Source: an uncultured Porphyromonadaceae bacterium
GTDB lineage: Bacteria > Bacteroidota > Bacteroidia > Bacteroidales > Muribaculaceae
DNA length: 64,000 bases
Assembly: GCA_948467675.1 (NCBI GenBank)
Contig: CAOKFI010000005.1
Location: 30,604-94,603, forward strand
Direction of reading: 5' to 3'
In this document: piece by piece, positions 1 through 9,801 of the stretch
How positions within the stretch are numbered: the first letter of the stretch is position 1
How the letters are laid out: each line of letters starts with the position of its first letter
Program-made: the position numbers and the translations under genes
The notes under the pieces: model-generated
What the model saw: the letters and a program-made list of their open reading frames with translations, nothing else
Told to the model about the DNA's origin: nothing
The model's database searches: none

Positions 1-1155
1 ACCGAATCGCAATTGCCGCGTCAGCGTGTAGTCTCTATGACAGGCACGCAGGCTGTTCCGGATGACAGATGCATGGCAGAGCTACGCGATATAGTGGCTG
101 CTACACCCAGAGTCATGGTAATAGCCGGCTTTGCGGCTCCGGATGCACTGCTCGGCTCCGCGCTGTCGCGCATGGCCGCCTGGCCAAATACGGTCGTCAT
201 GACTGAAAGCATAGCCAATATACGAGACAGCCGTTTTATAGGCCGTATCGATACCGCTATCGGTGGGATGTCGGATGACCGGCTGAGGTGTCTGGCTCCG
301 GATCTGGTGATTACCATCGGCGGAGCCTTGGTCTCGCGGTTTGTCAAGCAGTTCATACGCCGCTATTCTCCGGCCGGGCATTGGCATGTGGGATTTACGC
401 GCAATACGGTCGATTGCTTCAAGGCATTGACACGTCGTGTAGAGGCCGATCCCGGACTGTTTTTCGACAGGCTGATTCCTGCTGACCGGATACTGGAGTC
501 CATGTCGGACTACAATCGGGAATGGCATGACATGTATGCCGGTGCTGTGAAACGACGCGATGCCTTTGCTTGCACTGCTCCCTGGAGCGATCTGAGAGCA
601 TTCTCGATAATAATGAGGAATTTGCCTGAGCGTTGCGCATTGCAGTTGTCAAACGGAACACCGGTGAGGTATGCCCAGCTGTTTGCCGGAGCGTCGGCCG
701 TGACACGTACCGACTGCAACCGAGGGGTGAGCGGGATCGATGGCTCGACATCGACGGCTGTCGGCGCGTCGTTGGCCTATGTCGATGGCCCGACAGTATT
801 CATTTCCGGCGATATGAGCGCTCAGTACGATATTGGAGCGCTGGCTTTCAGGGGGATCCCTGCGCGTTTCAAGATGATTGTGATGTGCAACGGTGGCGGC
901 GGCATATTCCGTTTCATCGGTTCCACTTCAGAATTGCCTGAACGCGAGGCCTTGTTTGCCGATCCGGTGAATTTCCCCTTGCGGGATATCGCGGCAGCCT
1001 ACGGCTTCAGACTGTTTTCTGCATCTTCTCCGGAAGAACTCGAGAGGCTGTTGCCGGAATTCATGGCGCCCGGAGACCGGCCATATATTCTTGCTGTCGA
1101 GGGTTTGCCACGGCAGATTAGCGCCGGATTGCTGAAAGAATATTTCTCAGTATAG
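1..1155 (+). CDS. menD: MenD, SEPHCHC synthase, C-terminal part (5' truncated by window)
   Basis: This is the C-terminal two thirds of 2-succinyl-5-enolpyruvyl-6-hydroxy-3-cyclohexene-1-carboxylate synthase, the thiamine-diphosphate enzyme that joins 2-oxoglutarate to isochorismate in menaquinone synthesis. The frame is open from base 1, so the true start lies upstream; the TTG at 13 is only the first start-like codon. Family signatures are visible: the segment RGVSGIDGSTSTA, and the cofactor-binding stretch GDMSAQYDIGALA followed by a CNGGGGIFRF segment, which matches the GD...NNGGGIF motif of MenD. About 385 residues are present, against roughly 550 in full-length homologues. menB follows after 23 bases on the same strand and the order menD-menB-menC-menE is a normal Bacteroidales arrangement. 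The identification is secure; only completeness is limited. Confidence 0.96.
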   Translation, partial: TESQLPRQRVVSMTGTQAVPDDRCMAELRDIVAATPRVMVIAGFAAPDALLGSALSRMAAWPNTVVMTESIANIRDSRFIGRIDTAIGGMSDDRLRCLAPDLVITIGGALVSRFVKQFIRRYSPAGHWHVGFTRNTVDCFKALTRRVEADPGLFFDRLIPADRILESMSDYNREWHDMYAGAVKRRDAFACTAPWSDLRAFSIIMRNLPERCALQLSNGTPVRYAQLFAGASAVTRTDCNRGVSGIDGSTSTAVGASLAYVDGPTVFISGDMSAQYDIGALAFRGIPARFKMIVMCNGGGGIFRFIGSTSELPEREALFADPVNFPLRDIAAAYGFRLFSASSPEELERLLPEFMAPGDRPYILAVEGLPRQISAGLLKEYFSV

Positions 1156-1178
1156 ATCAATTGGTAATATAAGTAGAT

Positions 1179-2003
1179 ATGAGTACACGTCAGTGGACAC
1201 CGATCAAAGAGTATACCGACATACTTTTTGAGAAATTCGAAGGGATCGCAAAAATCACGATCAATCGTCCTGAAGTTTATAATGCATTCCGTCCCCAGAC
1301 CAATGAGGAAATGCTCGATGCGATGGCATATTGCCGCGAGTCTCCCGAGATCGGAGTGGTCGTTCTGACCGGTATAGGCGATAAAGCATTCTGTTCCGGC
1401 GGTGACCAGAAAGTGAAAGGAGTAGGAGGTTACATCGACCGTAACGGTGTGCCGCGCCTGAATGTGCTTGATCTTCATAAGGCTATCCGTTCTATTCCAA
1501 AGCCGGTGATAGCCATGGTCAACGGCTATGCCATAGGGGGAGGCAATGTACTTCAGGTAGTATGTGATCTGACTATCGCGTCGGAAAACGCGCGTTTCGG
1601 TCAGACAGGGCCGAAAGTAGGCAGTTTCGATGCCGGATTTGGTTCGTCGTATCTTGCCCGTTGCGTTGGCCAGAAAAAGGCACGCGAGATTTGGTTCCTT
1701 TGCCGGCAGTATACGGCGGCCGAAGCCGAGGCCATGGGCATGGTCAATAAAGTGGTGCCGTTCGATAGGCTTGAGGATGAGACCGTCGAGTGGTGCCGGA
1801 CCATATTGAAACGCAGCCCTATGGCTGTTCGCATGATCAAACGCGCCCTTAATGCCGAGCTCGACGGACAGCGCGGCATGATGGAATTTGCCGGCGATGC
1901 CACTCTGATGTACTATCTGATGGAGGAAGCTCAGGAAGGAAAAAATGCTTTCCTTGAGAAACGTGATCCAGATTTCGGCAAGTTCCAGAAATTTCCCGGA
2001 TGA
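1179..2003 (+). CDS. menB: MenB, 1,4-dihydroxy-2-naphthoyl-CoA synthase
   Basis: A 274-residue crotonase-fold enzyme that closes the second ring of the menaquinone head group, converting o-succinylbenzoyl-CoA to 1,4-dihydroxy-2-naphthoyl-CoA in the cytoplasm. The N-terminal [13 protein letters not shown] segment, the oxyanion-hole stretch around [10 protein letters not shown], the glycine-rich [18 protein letters not shown] and the [20 protein letters not shown] segment are all typical of MenB rather than of general enoyl-CoA hydratases. Length is normal for the family. The gene starts 23 bases after menD and its stop codon overlaps the menC start in an ATGA arrangement (2000-2003), implying translational coupling within the men operon. 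Confidence 0.97.
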   Translation: MSTRQWTPIKEYTDILFEKFEGIAKITINRPEVYNAFRPQTNEEMLDAMAYCRESPEIGVVVLTGIGDKAFCSGGDQKVKGVGGYIDRNGVPRLNVLDLHKAIRSIPKPVIAMVNGYAIGGGNVLQVVCDLTIASENARFGQTGPKVGSFDAGFGSSYLARCVGQKKAREIWFLCRQYTAAEAEAMGMVNKVVPFDRLEDETVEWCRTILKRSPMAVRMIKRALNAELDGQRGMMEFAGDATLMYYLMEEAQEGKNAFLEKRDPDFGKFQKFPG

Positions 2004-3058
2004 TCCGAGCCGCATACGCTCCATATAAACTCCGGTTTATATCTCCGGCTGTGACCTCGCGCAGCGTAATGCTGCACAAGGATGCTTTCTTTCTGAAAGT
2101 CTGGGACGATGAATGCCCGGATTGTTTCGGAGTGGGCGAGTGTGCGCTTTTCCGCGGTCTCGGTGCTGATGACCGGCCGGGTTATGAAGAACGGGTGGCT
2201 CTATTGTGCCGTGAAGTGAATGCCGGTGTGCCGGTGTCAGATCTGTCGGCATGGGGATCTGTGCTTTTCGGATGGGAGACAGCGGTCAGCGATTTTGCCA
2301 ACGGCGGCCGACGCATACCGTTTCCGTCAGCATTTTCAGCCGGCGAGGAAGAGATACCCATAAACGGGCTTGTGTGGATGGGGACCGGACAGGAGATGGC
2401 CGGCCGGATACGTGACAAACTTGATGCCGGATTCCGTTGTGTAAAGCTCAAGATCGGAGGTATCGGTTTCGATAGTGAGCTGGAATTGCTGAGAGATATA
2501 CGTAAGCGGTTCAGTGCGGAGAGCCTTGAGCTTAGACTCGATGCCAATGGCGCTTTTTCTCCCGCCGAGGCTCTGACACGGATCGATGCGCTGTCCAGGT
2601 TCGGAATCCACTCTATAGAGCAGCCCATACGCCGGGGGCAGTATGCCGAGATGGCACGTATATGCCGCGAGTCGCCTGTTGATATCGCACTTGACGAGGA
2701 ACTTATCGGTCTTACATCCACAGCCGATAAAGAGCGTATGCTTGACGCGATAAGACCCCGTTATGTGATACTGAAGCCATCGTTGTGCGGAGGCTTCGCA
2801 TCGGCCGACGAGTGGATCCGGCTGGCTCGGGATCGCGGAATAGGATGGTGGGCCACATCTGCGCTCGAGTCTAATATCGGCCTTAATGCCATAGCCCAGT
2901 GGGTGTCGTCATACCGTCCCGATATCCCGCAGGGGCTCGGCACAGGAATGTTGTATTCCAACAACGTGGAGTCGCCTTTGCGGCAGGAGCGGGATGTCCT
3001 GCTGTCCGATACCTCGGGACGATGGAGCATGCCGCAACTTGAATGGATAGAGCCGTGA
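2000..3058 (+). CDS. menC: MenC, o-succinylbenzoate synthase
   Basis: A 352-residue enolase-superfamily dehydratase that makes o-succinylbenzoate from SHCHC. The expected acid-base and metal residues can be read off: the lysine motif KLKIGG near residue 150, the metal carboxylates in [13 protein letters not shown] and ALDEEL, and the second catalytic lysine in [10 protein letters not shown]. The N-terminal capping domain is present ([11 protein letters not shown]). The start ATG at 2000 overlaps the menB stop by four bases. The stop TGA at 3056-3058 shares its last base with the menE start. The enzyme acts directly between menD and menE in the pathway, which agrees with its place in the operon. 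Confidence 0.95.
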   Translation: MIRAAYAPYKLRFISPAVTSRSVMLHKDAFFLKVWDDECPDCFGVGECALFRGLGADDRPGYEERVALLCREVNAGVPVSDLSAWGSVLFGWETAVSDFANGGRRIPFPSAFSAGEEEIPINGLVWMGTGQEMAGRIRDKLDAGFRCVKLKIGGIGFDSELELLRDIRKRFSAESLELRLDANGAFSPAEALTRIDALSRFGIHSIEQPIRRGQYAEMARICRESPVDIALDEELIGLTSTADKERMLDAIRPRYVILKPSLCGGFASADEWIRLARDRGIGWWATSALESNIGLNAIAQWVSSYRPDIPQGLGTGMLYSNNVESPLRQERDVLLSDTSGRWSMPQLEWIEP

Positions 3059-4020
3059 TGCGAATCTACGATGCTACAGGACAGACCGGAAAGTTTCTGC
3101 AGGAGTGGCGCGATCACTCGGTGCCGTATGTCGTGGCCTGTACATCAGGATCGACAGGCGCTCCGAAACGCATCGAACTGCTCAAGACCGACATGCTGGC
3201 TTCGGCATCGGCCACATGCCGTTATTTCGGACTTGGAAAGGAATCACGGTTGCTGCTCCCTCTGTCTGTGGGCTATATAGCCGGCAAGATGATGGTGGTC
3301 AGGGCTGATGTTGCCGGTGCTGAGCTGATTGTCGAGAACCCCTCCAATGCTCCGTTGCTATGCGATTACGGAGTGGTCGATCTTATGGCTGTGGTGCCGT
3401 CGCAACTCCCGTCGCTGATAGATAATCCGCTGTTTGGCAGGATACGGAATGTAATTGTCGGAGGAGCGCCGGTGTCTCCCGCGATGGAAGCCAGGTTGCA
3501 TGGACTGCCGGCAAGAATATTCGCGACCTACGGCATGACCGAGACTTGCAGTCATGTGGCTTTGCGCGACATAAGCCGTGGCGACGACTGTTATCAGGCA
3601 TTGCCCGGGATCCGGTTTTCGACCGACGACCGCGGATGTCTTGTCATCGACGCTCCGGCATTCAGTTTCCGCCGGCTTGTGACAAACGATGTGGTCATGT
3701 TGCGTGATGACATCTCCTTCCGTTGGCTCGGACGGGCCGACAATGTCGTCAACAGCGGCGGTGTGAAACTGCATCCTGAACTGATCGAACGCAAGATAAG
3801 CCATGTTGTATACATGCCGTTCTATCTTATAGGACGTCCGTCAGAGCGTTGGGGGGAGGAACTTGTGATGTGTGTGGAGGGTGACGGTACCGGTATTGAT
3901 GCTGTGGCCGCACGCATATCGGTTCTGCTTGACCGCTTCGAGATGCCGAAAAAAATTATGGCGGTACGTCAGTTTGAGCGTACCGCCAGCGGTAAGGTGA
4001 TCCGTCGGCTCCCTGATTAG
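3058..4020 (+). CDS. menE: MenE, o-succinylbenzoate-CoA ligase (short form)
   Basis: An acyl-adenylate-forming ligase that activates o-succinylbenzoate with ATP and CoA. The phosphate-binding motif CTSGSTGAPKRIEL, the TYGMTET motif, the WLGRADNVVNSGGVKLHPE hinge and the C-terminal catalytic lysine in RTASGKVIRR are all present. At about 320 residues it lacks much of the N-terminal region of the long (about 450-residue) MenE enzymes; this short form is usual in Bacteroidetes. Two starts are possible, ATG 3043 inside menC or ATG 3058 in a TGATG overlap with the menC stop; the latter is preferred because it fits the tight coupling of this operon. The 3' end overlaps the convergent regulator gene by four bases. 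Confidence 0.93.
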   Translation: MRIYDATGQTGKFLQEWRDHSVPYVVACTSGSTGAPKRIELLKTDMLASASATCRYFGLGKESRLLLPLSVGYIAGKMMVVRADVAGAELIVENPSNAPLLCDYGVVDLMAVVPSQLPSLIDNPLFGRIRNVIVGGAPVSPAMEARLHGLPARIFATYGMTETCSHVALRDISRGDDCYQALPGIRFSTDDRGCLVIDAPAFSFRRLVTNDVVMLRDDISFRWLGRADNVVNSGGVKLHPELIERKISHVVYMPFYLIGRPSERWGEELVMCVEGDGTGIDAVAARISVLLDRFEMPKKIMAVRQFERTASGKVIRRLPD

Positions 4021-4733
4021 CCGAATTTGCTTATCTTGCGGAGCATCGGTTCGTTTATGATCTTGATTTTGCGACCGTCCACGATTATTATCTTCTCATT
4101 GACGAAGCCGGAGAGAGTGCGTATTGCATTGGAGGTAGTCATGTTCGACAGGTTCGCCAGATCCTCGCGGGCCATATAGATGCGCAGGGTGGAATTGTCA
4201 TCCTCGTATCCGTAATTGTCCTTGAGCACTATCAGCGCTTCGGCAAGACGACCGCGGATATGTTTCTGGGTTAGGTTCACGACTTTAGTGTCTGAACCGC
4301 CGAGATTGCGCGACAGTTCGCGTATGAAGAACCAGGCTATGCCGTTGTTGCTTCTGATAAGCTCGCATACTACAGTCATCGGTATCGATCCTAATGTCGA
4401 AGGTTCGAATGCCGCCACGCTCGATACGTAGGGCTCGCCGGCGAAATATGCGCGGTAACCGAAGTATTGTACCGGCCGGTATAGGCGCAGTATCTGCGCG
4501 CGACCGCCGACACCGTCCTTATACATCTTTACTTTACCTTTAAGAAGACACCACAGAAACTCAGGTTCCTCCTTCTCGGCATAGATAATCTGGTTTTTCT
4601 TGAAAGTATGTATTACGAAATTGTCAGTAATCAAGCGTTTTTCGTCGGGGCTTAGAAGCGACCAAATCTCGGCTAAATCTTCGCTGATGACTTTCTCAAG
4701 AGCCTCTCTGATCATGATTTGTCGTATAGTCAT
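4017..4733 (-). CDS. Crp/Fnr-family transcriptional regulator
   Basis: A 238-residue protein with the two-domain Crp/Fnr layout. An N-terminal cyclic-nucleotide-binding-like beta-roll occupies about residues 30-150 (FKKNQIIYAEKEEPEFLWCL, then GKVKMYKDG), a dimerisation helix follows, and a C-terminal winged helix lies at about 175-235 (HIRGRLAEALIVL, then REDLANLSNMTTSNAIRTL as the recognition helices). No cysteine cluster for an Fnr-type iron-sulfur centre is seen, so the ligand cannot be guessed. It converges on menE with a four-base overlap, so the two transcripts would be antisense at their ends. A TATATTTG box lies about 14 bases upstream of the start codon, predicting a very short leader. 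The targets are unknown. Confidence 0.9.
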   Translation of the reverse strand: MTIRQIMIREALEKVISEDLAEIWSLLSPDEKRLITDNFVIHTFKKNQIIYAEKEEPEFLWCLLKGKVKMYKDGVGGRAQILRLYRPVQYFGYRAYFAGEPYVSSVAAFEPSTLGSIPMTVVCELIRSNNGIAWFFIRELSRNLGGSDTKVVNLTQKHIRGRLAEALIVLKDNYGYEDDNSTLRIYMAREDLANLSNMTTSNAIRTLSGFVNEKIIIVDGRKIKIINEPMLRKISKFG

Positions 4734-4746
4734 GTTTTATAACATG

Positions 4747-4754
4747 CAAATATA
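4747..4754 (-). promoter_or_regulatory. Candidate -7 box for the Crp/Fnr gene
   Basis: The minus strand reads TATATTTG here, matching the Bacteroidetes TAnnTTTG box. It lies about 14 bases from the start codon at 4733, which would give a leader of under ten bases. No clear TTTG box is seen at the usual 19-20 bases upstream, so confidence is modest. Confidence 0.4.
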
Positions 4755-4860
4755 CTGTCTTTTTACGATAAAATATTCATTTATGCCGAAAAAATCAAAA
4801 AAATCTGCTTTTGAGACTGTAATTTATATGTTTTGTAACGGAATTTTTATATCCGCATCA

Positions 4861-6153
4861 TCAATGTCGGTTGTAAAAGTCGAGTATACGGGTGCGGAGC
4901 ATGTATTCGTATTTGGCCTGGACACGTTCGGAGACAGCGCGGAGATGGTTGGTCTTGGCGGTTTCGTAATCGGTCGGTGTCGCCCGGCCGAGATTGTATT
5001 TCTCTTTTGTGGCGAGAAAGGTCTGTTCCGTGGCATGTTCGGCCACGATGCCGGTCTCCAGACGCTTCTGTGCTCCAGTCGCCTCATAATAGGCCTGCTG
5101 GATCGCTTTGAAAAGGTCGGTTCTGGTCGATTCGTATTGGAGCTGGGCCGACAGTTTCTGAACCTTGGCCTTGCGCACTGCGTTCCTGGTCGAGAATGCA
5201 TCGAAGATCGGTATGTTCAGACTCAGTCCGAGATAAGTGTTGAAATTGTCTTTCATCTGGCCGCCGAAACTCTGGCTGTCGAAACCGCTTACAGTATAGT
5301 AGCTGCTGCCCACGCCGGCATTGAACGACAGACGTGGAATCATGCCGGTTCGGGCTAAACTTATGTATTTGTCGGCGGCATTGATACGTTCGCGCTGGGC
5401 TATTACACCGTGGTTATGAGCCAGAGCGTTGGCATATACCTGATCCGGCGACAATAGGAAGCCGCTCTCGTCAGCCAGTGGTGCGACTGAAAATCCCTCT
5501 ACATCCTCCAGCTGCAACAGCTGGGCGAGATCTACGAGCGCCATGACATAATTGTTGTTGGTCGTTACCACCGACAATTCGTCCTGCGCCAGTTGCGATT
5601 CGGCATTGAGCATATCTATTTCAGGGATTTTGCCTGCCTCGAGCAACCCTTGCTGGCGTTCCAGCTCGGTTTTCGACAATTCCGCCTGGTTAATGGCCAC
5701 TTCATGTAGCTCACGGCAGTAAAGCACCTGCAGATACTGGGCTATGACGTTCAGGGTCACATTCTCCTTTGCTGCCTCGTATTCTTCCACTATGGCGCGG
5801 AGTGAGGCTTTGGCATAGTCTGTCTGACGTATTGCCGACAGTCCCTGGAATATCGGCAGACTGAGCTGGGCGCCCCACTGGAAGTTGCTTGTGTTGCGGT
5901 TGGCATAAGTGTTTTGCGAGGTAAGGCCGCGGCCGAAATTGAACGACTGGCTTGCCGATGCCGCCAGTTGGGGCAGAAATCCGTCCTTGGCTTCGGTCAC
6001 ATTGTATTCTCCGGTCATTTTGTCGATCGCACGGGATCTCACGGTGATATTGTTGTCGACAGCGTATGTTATACAGCTGTCGAGTGTCCATTCCGAGGCA
6101 GTTGCACTGATTGAGGCCGCTAATGCTATTGCGGTCAATATAGGATATTTCAT
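4861..6153 (-). CDS. TolC-family outer membrane efflux protein
   Basis: A 430-residue outer membrane channel subunit expected to trimerise and receive substrate from the HlyD-type adaptor encoded just upstream. The signal peptide MKYPILTAIALAASISATAS is followed by the usual duplicated coiled-coil and beta-strand repeats: WTLDSCITYAVDNNITVRS at the N-terminus, LSLPIFQGLSAIRQ, and in the second half LSLNIPIFDAFSTRN with NLGRATPTDYETAKTNHL. Length is normal for the family. It is the last gene of the minus-strand order ATPase, permease, permease, adaptor, channel, starting 32 bases after the adaptor stop. The exported compound cannot be told from sequence. Confidence 0.95.
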   Translation of the reverse strand: MKYPILTAIALAASISATASEWTLDSCITYAVDNNITVRSRAIDKMTGEYNVTEAKDGFLPQLAASASQSFNFGRGLTSQNTYANRNTSNFQWGAQLSLPIFQGLSAIRQTDYAKASLRAIVEEYEAAKENVTLNVIAQYLQVLYCRELHEVAINQAELSKTELERQQGLLEAGKIPEIDMLNAESQLAQDELSVVTTNNNYVMALVDLAQLLQLEDVEGFSVAPLADESGFLLSPDQVYANALAHNHGVIAQRERINAADKYISLARTGMIPRLSFNAGVGSSYYTVSGFDSQSFGGQMKDNFNTYLGLSLNIPIFDAFSTRNAVRKAKVQKLSAQLQYESTRTDLFKAIQQAYYEATGAQKRLETGIVAEHATEQTFLATKEKYNLGRATPTDYETAKTNHLRAVSERVQAKYEYMLRTRILDFYNRH

Positions 6154-6185
6154 AACGGTATGTGCTGTTGGATAGAGTGTCTCTG

Positions 6186-7280
6186 TTATTTTATTTCGGC
6201 ACCGCGCAGACTGGATATGCTGTCGATCCCTGCGGTGACCTGCATGGAGATACCGTCGCTGATGCCTGTTTCGATATGGCGGCGTTCGAATTTCTGCGAC
6301 GGTACGGAATCGGTGAGCACATACACGAATGCGCTGTCACCGGCGAATTCTATCACGCTTTCAGGTACGGTCATCACCTCTTTGGCCGAGTTCAGGATGA
6401 CAGCGGCATTGGCGCTGTAGCCGGCGCGTAGTGTCACCGAATCTGGCATTGTCACTGCGGCCTTCAGCTCGAACGTGTTGGCTCCGTTCTCTTCCGACGC
6501 TTTGGGCGATATGTATTCTATTGTTGCTTCAGGGCTTACACCCGGCAGCGCGCCTATGGTGATGGTCATCGGCATGCCAGTGGAGAGAAGACCTACCTCG
6601 GTCTCATCGATCTTGCCTTTGAATATGAGATCGCTCATATCGGCTACGGTGGCGATTGTAGTTCCGTCGTTGAATGTGTTGGCCTGGATTACCGATGTTC
6701 CCACCTTGACCGGGACGTCGAGTATCAGGCCGTCTATAGTGGAGCGTACGAGAGTGTTGCTCTGCTGGGCATTGGTGGCCGATACGCCGTCGCGCACGAT
6801 GGATAGGGCATCGATCGCTGAATTTACCTCTATCTCTGCATTGAGGCAAGCATTTTCCGCTTCTTCGTATTCTTCCCGGCTTACGAATTTCTTTTCGTAC
6901 AGGCTCTTGGTGCGCTCGAATTTGCTTTCCTGGAGCTCAAGGTTCTTGCGGGCTACTTCCACGCGGTTTTCTGCCGACGAGAGCTGGCTTTCGTCAGGGA
7001 TCACCTTGATGCGGGCTATGACATCGCCGGTACGTACCATATCGCCGGGATCGACATTGATTTCTGCTATGATACCGGAGATCTGCGGTTTGATCTCGAT
7101 CTCGTCGCGGGGCTCGATCTTTCCGGTAAGCAGGGTCGTACGTTCGATGCTGCCTGTCGACGGAGATACAAGGGCATAGACCGGATCATGTTTCTTTGAA
7201 TTATTGTAGAGGTACACGAAGGTGCCTATGAATACGACTGCGACGATTACCCATAGCAGTATGCGGAAAATCTTTTTCAT
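6186..7280 (-). CDS. HlyD/MacA-type periplasmic adaptor subunit
   Basis: A 364-residue membrane-fusion protein. One N-terminal membrane anchor (ILLWVIVAVVFIGTFVYLYN, residues 7-26) precedes a split biotinyl-lipoyl domain (EIKPQISGIIAEINVDPGD and GLILDVPVKVGTSV) separated by a coiled-coil hairpin at about residues 100-170 (SSAENRVEVARKNLELQ, then REEYEEAENACLNAE). Beta-barrel and membrane-proximal domains follow. It should bridge the MacB-like permeases and the TolC-type channel encoded next to it. The gap to the second permease gene is 48 bases and to tolC 32 bases, consistent with one transcript. No lipobox is present, so anchoring is by the transmembrane helix. Confidence 0.95.
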   Translation of the reverse strand: MKKIFRILLWVIVAVVFIGTFVYLYNNSKKHDPVYALVSPSTGSIERTTLLTGKIEPRDEIEIKPQISGIIAEINVDPGDMVRTGDVIARIKVIPDESQLSSAENRVEVARKNLELQESKFERTKSLYEKKFVSREEYEEAENACLNAEIEVNSAIDALSIVRDGVSATNAQQSNTLVRSTIDGLILDVPVKVGTSVIQANTFNDGTTIATVADMSDLIFKGKIDETEVGLLSTGMPMTITIGALPGVSPEATIEYISPKASEENGANTFELKAAVTMPDSVTLRAGYSANAAVILNSAKEVMTVPESVIEFAGDSAFVYVLTDSVPSQKFERRHIETGISDGISMQVTAGIDSISSLRGAEIK

Positions 7281-7328
7281 AATGCGTTTTGGTGTGATAT
7301 GGAATTTTGAGTTTGATATTGATTCTGT

Positions 7329-8573
7329 TTATTTGTCGTTCAATGCCTCGATCGGTTTTATGCGCATGGCTTTGATTGAGGGGATTATGCCTGCGGCAGT
7401 ACCGAGTATCGCGAATGCGGCGGTTATGCCTGTGGCCTGGGTAAATGATAGCTGGAACATATCCGGATTATCTGTAGTCATGCCGGCTATGTAAAGCACG
7501 AGCACCGAGAAGCAGATGCCGGCCATTCCGGCTATAAGTGTCAGTACAACGCTTTCCGACAGGATCTGTGCTATTATGTCGCGGGGCTTGGCGCCGATGG
7601 CCCGGCGTATGCCTATCTCCTGGGTACGTTCCTTGACTATGACCCACATGATGTTGCCTACTCCTATTATACCGGCAAGCAGGGTACCGGCTCCCACAAA
7701 TCCGGCGAGAAGACTCAGGCCGATGAAAAGGTTGTCGACCATCTCGAACTGTTCTGATATGTCGATAAACCAGATCGCTTTCTTGTCTTCGGGATGGATA
7801 GGGTGGTTCTGACGTATAGTATGTTCTATTCTCGGGCGAAGATTCGCAAAACGGGTTCCGTCTTCGGCAAGCATCATCAGCAGTTCTACGCGGTCGCCCA
7901 TATTGTAGGCCTGCTGCATGGTTTTTAGAGGTATGCAGATACCTTCGTCGAGATTGCCGTTTATGTTGATATCCGAACGGCTGCCGCATACTCCCACGAC
8001 TTTATAGTAAATGCCGTTGACAGCTATGTTTTTGCCGAGAGGGGAGTCCGTACCGAACAGATCCGACGCCACACGTTTGCCGATCACGCATACCTTGCGC
8101 GAGGTGGCTTCGTCGGCTTCGTTTATGAACCGTCCGCTGTATATGATAGGCTCGTTGATGTGGACATAGGCCGGTTCCACGCCCTGTATCTGGGTCGAGG
8201 TGTGTTTCTGTTCATATACCGCCTGTACTCCCCAGCGGCTGTTGTTGGCCGATACGGTCTTGATGCCCGGGATCCGGCGGATATTGTTGACATCGGTCCA
8301 TGTCATATCCCACGAATTCCCTTTCTTGAAACCCTTGTACGGCATACTGGTGCGGTTCGATATCACAAAAGCCGTATTTGTGGCGAAGCCCTCGAACTGC
8401 GCGCGCATAATGTTCTCCATCCCTTTTGCGCCTCCCAGCAGCATCCCGAGCATGGCGGTGCCCCAGAAGATTCCGAACGCAGTGAGAAACGTACGGGTTT
8501 TGTTGCGCGAAAGAGTGGTGAATATCTCCTTCCAGTTCTCTATGTCGAATATTGGATTTTTCATTTCTTTCAA
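7329..8573 (-). CDS. MacB-like ABC transporter permease (second of pair)
   Basis: A 414-residue FtsX/MacB-type permease with four predicted membrane helices: one near residues 28-48 (TFLTAFGIFWGTAMLGMLLG), then a large periplasmic MacB_PCD domain to about residue 270, then three C-terminal helices. The cytoplasmic motif VKERTQEIGIRRAIGAKPRDI is the signature of the FtsX/MacB family. The C-terminus IKAMRIKPIEALNDK is also typical. No ATPase domain is fused, so it must use the separate ATPase at 9798-10472. It follows the first permease by seven bases. ATG 8573 is used; ATG 8564 (three codons later) is an equally possible start. The two permeases probably form a heterodimer, which is an inference from the pairing. 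Confidence 0.93.
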   Translation of the reverse strand: MKEMKNPIFDIENWKEIFTTLSRNKTRTFLTAFGIFWGTAMLGMLLGGAKGMENIMRAQFEGFATNTAFVISNRTSMPYKGFKKGNSWDMTWTDVNNIRRIPGIKTVSANNSRWGVQAVYEQKHTSTQIQGVEPAYVHINEPIIYSGRFINEADEATSRKVCVIGKRVASDLFGTDSPLGKNIAVNGIYYKVVGVCGSRSDININGNLDEGICIPLKTMQQAYNMGDRVELLMMLAEDGTRFANLRPRIEHTIRQNHPIHPEDKKAIWFIDISEQFEMVDNLFIGLSLLAGFVGAGTLLAGIIGVGNIMWVIVKERTQEIGIRRAIGAKPRDIIAQILSESVVLTLIAGMAGICFSVLVLYIAGMTTDNPDMFQLSFTQATGITAAFAILGTAAGIIPSIKAMRIKPIEALNDK

Positions 8574-8580
8574 CAGCTGG

Positions 8581-9801
8581 TTATTCGTCGCGGAGAGCTT
8601 CGACCGGTTTTATTTTCAAGGCTCGTAAAGCAGGAAACAGACCGGCCAGAGCGCCTGCGATTATGAGCACTATGTTGACATATATGGCCAGTCTGATATC
8701 CACGGTGGGATTCTTCAGAAAGTCAGAGTTGCCGAACATGCTGTCGATGATCTCGGTGGCTCCGATGCCGAGCAGTATGCCTATATAGCCGAACAGTGCC
8801 GTTATTGCCACGCTCTCGAATATGATCTGGATCAGTATGTTGTGAGGTTTGGCTCCGATAGCGCGGCGTATGCCTATCTCGTGTGTCCGTTCGCGTACCG
8901 ATACGAACATTATATTGCTTACACCTATTATGCCCGAAAGCATCGTGAACAGGCCTATCACCCATATTGCTATGTTGAGGATATTGAGAGCCCCGCCCAT
9001 GGTCAGGAACTGTACGAACTGGTTCCATATCCATACTGCCGACTGGTCTTCCGGATCGAACTGGTGCACACGCCCCAGTGTGGCGCGCACCTCGTTCTCG
9101 AGTGCCTCGCCGTCTGCGATGTTTTCCAGACCCTGCACTTCCAGACGTATGTTGCCGACATAGCCAGTATTGCCGGCGAGATTCTCGACTGTGCTGAATG
9201 GAGCGTAGCTCTCGGAGCGTCCGCCGTCATCATATACACCGGCTATGCTGAATGCGAGATTCATGCATTTGACCGTGCTGCCTACAGCCTTTGATGCATC
9301 ATTGAACAGCACTTCGGCATTGTCTTTGGATATGACCAGGACTTTTCTGCGTTCGTCCAGATCCCGTTGATTTATGAACCGTCCGTATATGATCTTTATG
9401 CCGCGCGATCTGGCTACCATCGGATATACTCCGGTTATGCCGCCGGTCACATAATCCCGCGGAGTGGAGATCTCGGCGGTATCGATGCTTACCATAGATG
9501 TGGCCGTAGCTATGCGCGACGGATATTCCGATTCAAGAGTCCCCATATCGTTTTCGCGCAACCGGATCCGGCGGTTCTCTTTGTAGCCTTTGAACGCCTT
9601 TGATGTATTGCCGCCCCATATTGTGATCTGGTTGTTGCCCTGTTCCGATGCATGGGAATTGAATGAGTTGAACACCCCGCGCGACATGCCGAGCAATACT
9701 ATGAGCATGAAAATGCCCCAGGCCACGGCAAATCCGGTAAGTGATGTGCGCAGTTTGTTGTTGCGCAGCGTCTGAAGTATTTCGTTTATCAGGTCGATCA
9801 T
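8581..9801 (-). CDS. MacB-like ABC transporter permease (first of pair)
   Basis: A 406-residue permease of the same family and layout as its neighbour: an N-terminal helix (TSLTGFAVAWGIFMLIVLLG), a periplasmic MacB_PCD domain, then three helices around LNIAIWVIGLFTMLSGIIGV, the ERTHEIGIRRAIGAKPHNI motif, and the end RALKIKPVEALRDE. It shares the family signature with the 7329-8573 protein but is clearly diverged from it, so the duplication is old and a heterodimer is likely. Its start overlaps the end of the ATPase gene by four bases (9798-9801), showing translational coupling. Substrates of such Bacteroidetes systems are mostly unknown; peptides, lipids or toxic compounds are possible. Confidence 0.93.
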   Translation of the reverse strand: MIDLINEILQTLRNNKLRTSLTGFAVAWGIFMLIVLLGMSRGVFNSFNSHASEQGNNQITIWGGNTSKAFKGYKENRRIRLRENDMGTLESEYPSRIATATSMVSIDTAEISTPRDYVTGGITGVYPMVARSRGIKIIYGRFINQRDLDERRKVLVISKDNAEVLFNDASKAVGSTVKCMNLAFSIAGVYDDGGRSESYAPFSTVENLAGNTGYVGNIRLEVQGLENIADGEALENEVRATLGRVHQFDPEDQSAVWIWNQFVQFLTMGGALNILNIAIWVIGLFTMLSGIIGVSNIMFVSVRERTHEIGIRRAIGAKPHNILIQIIFESVAITALFGYIGILLGIGATEIIDSMFGNSDFLKNPTVDIRLAIYVNIVLIIAGALAGLFPALRALKIKPVEALRDE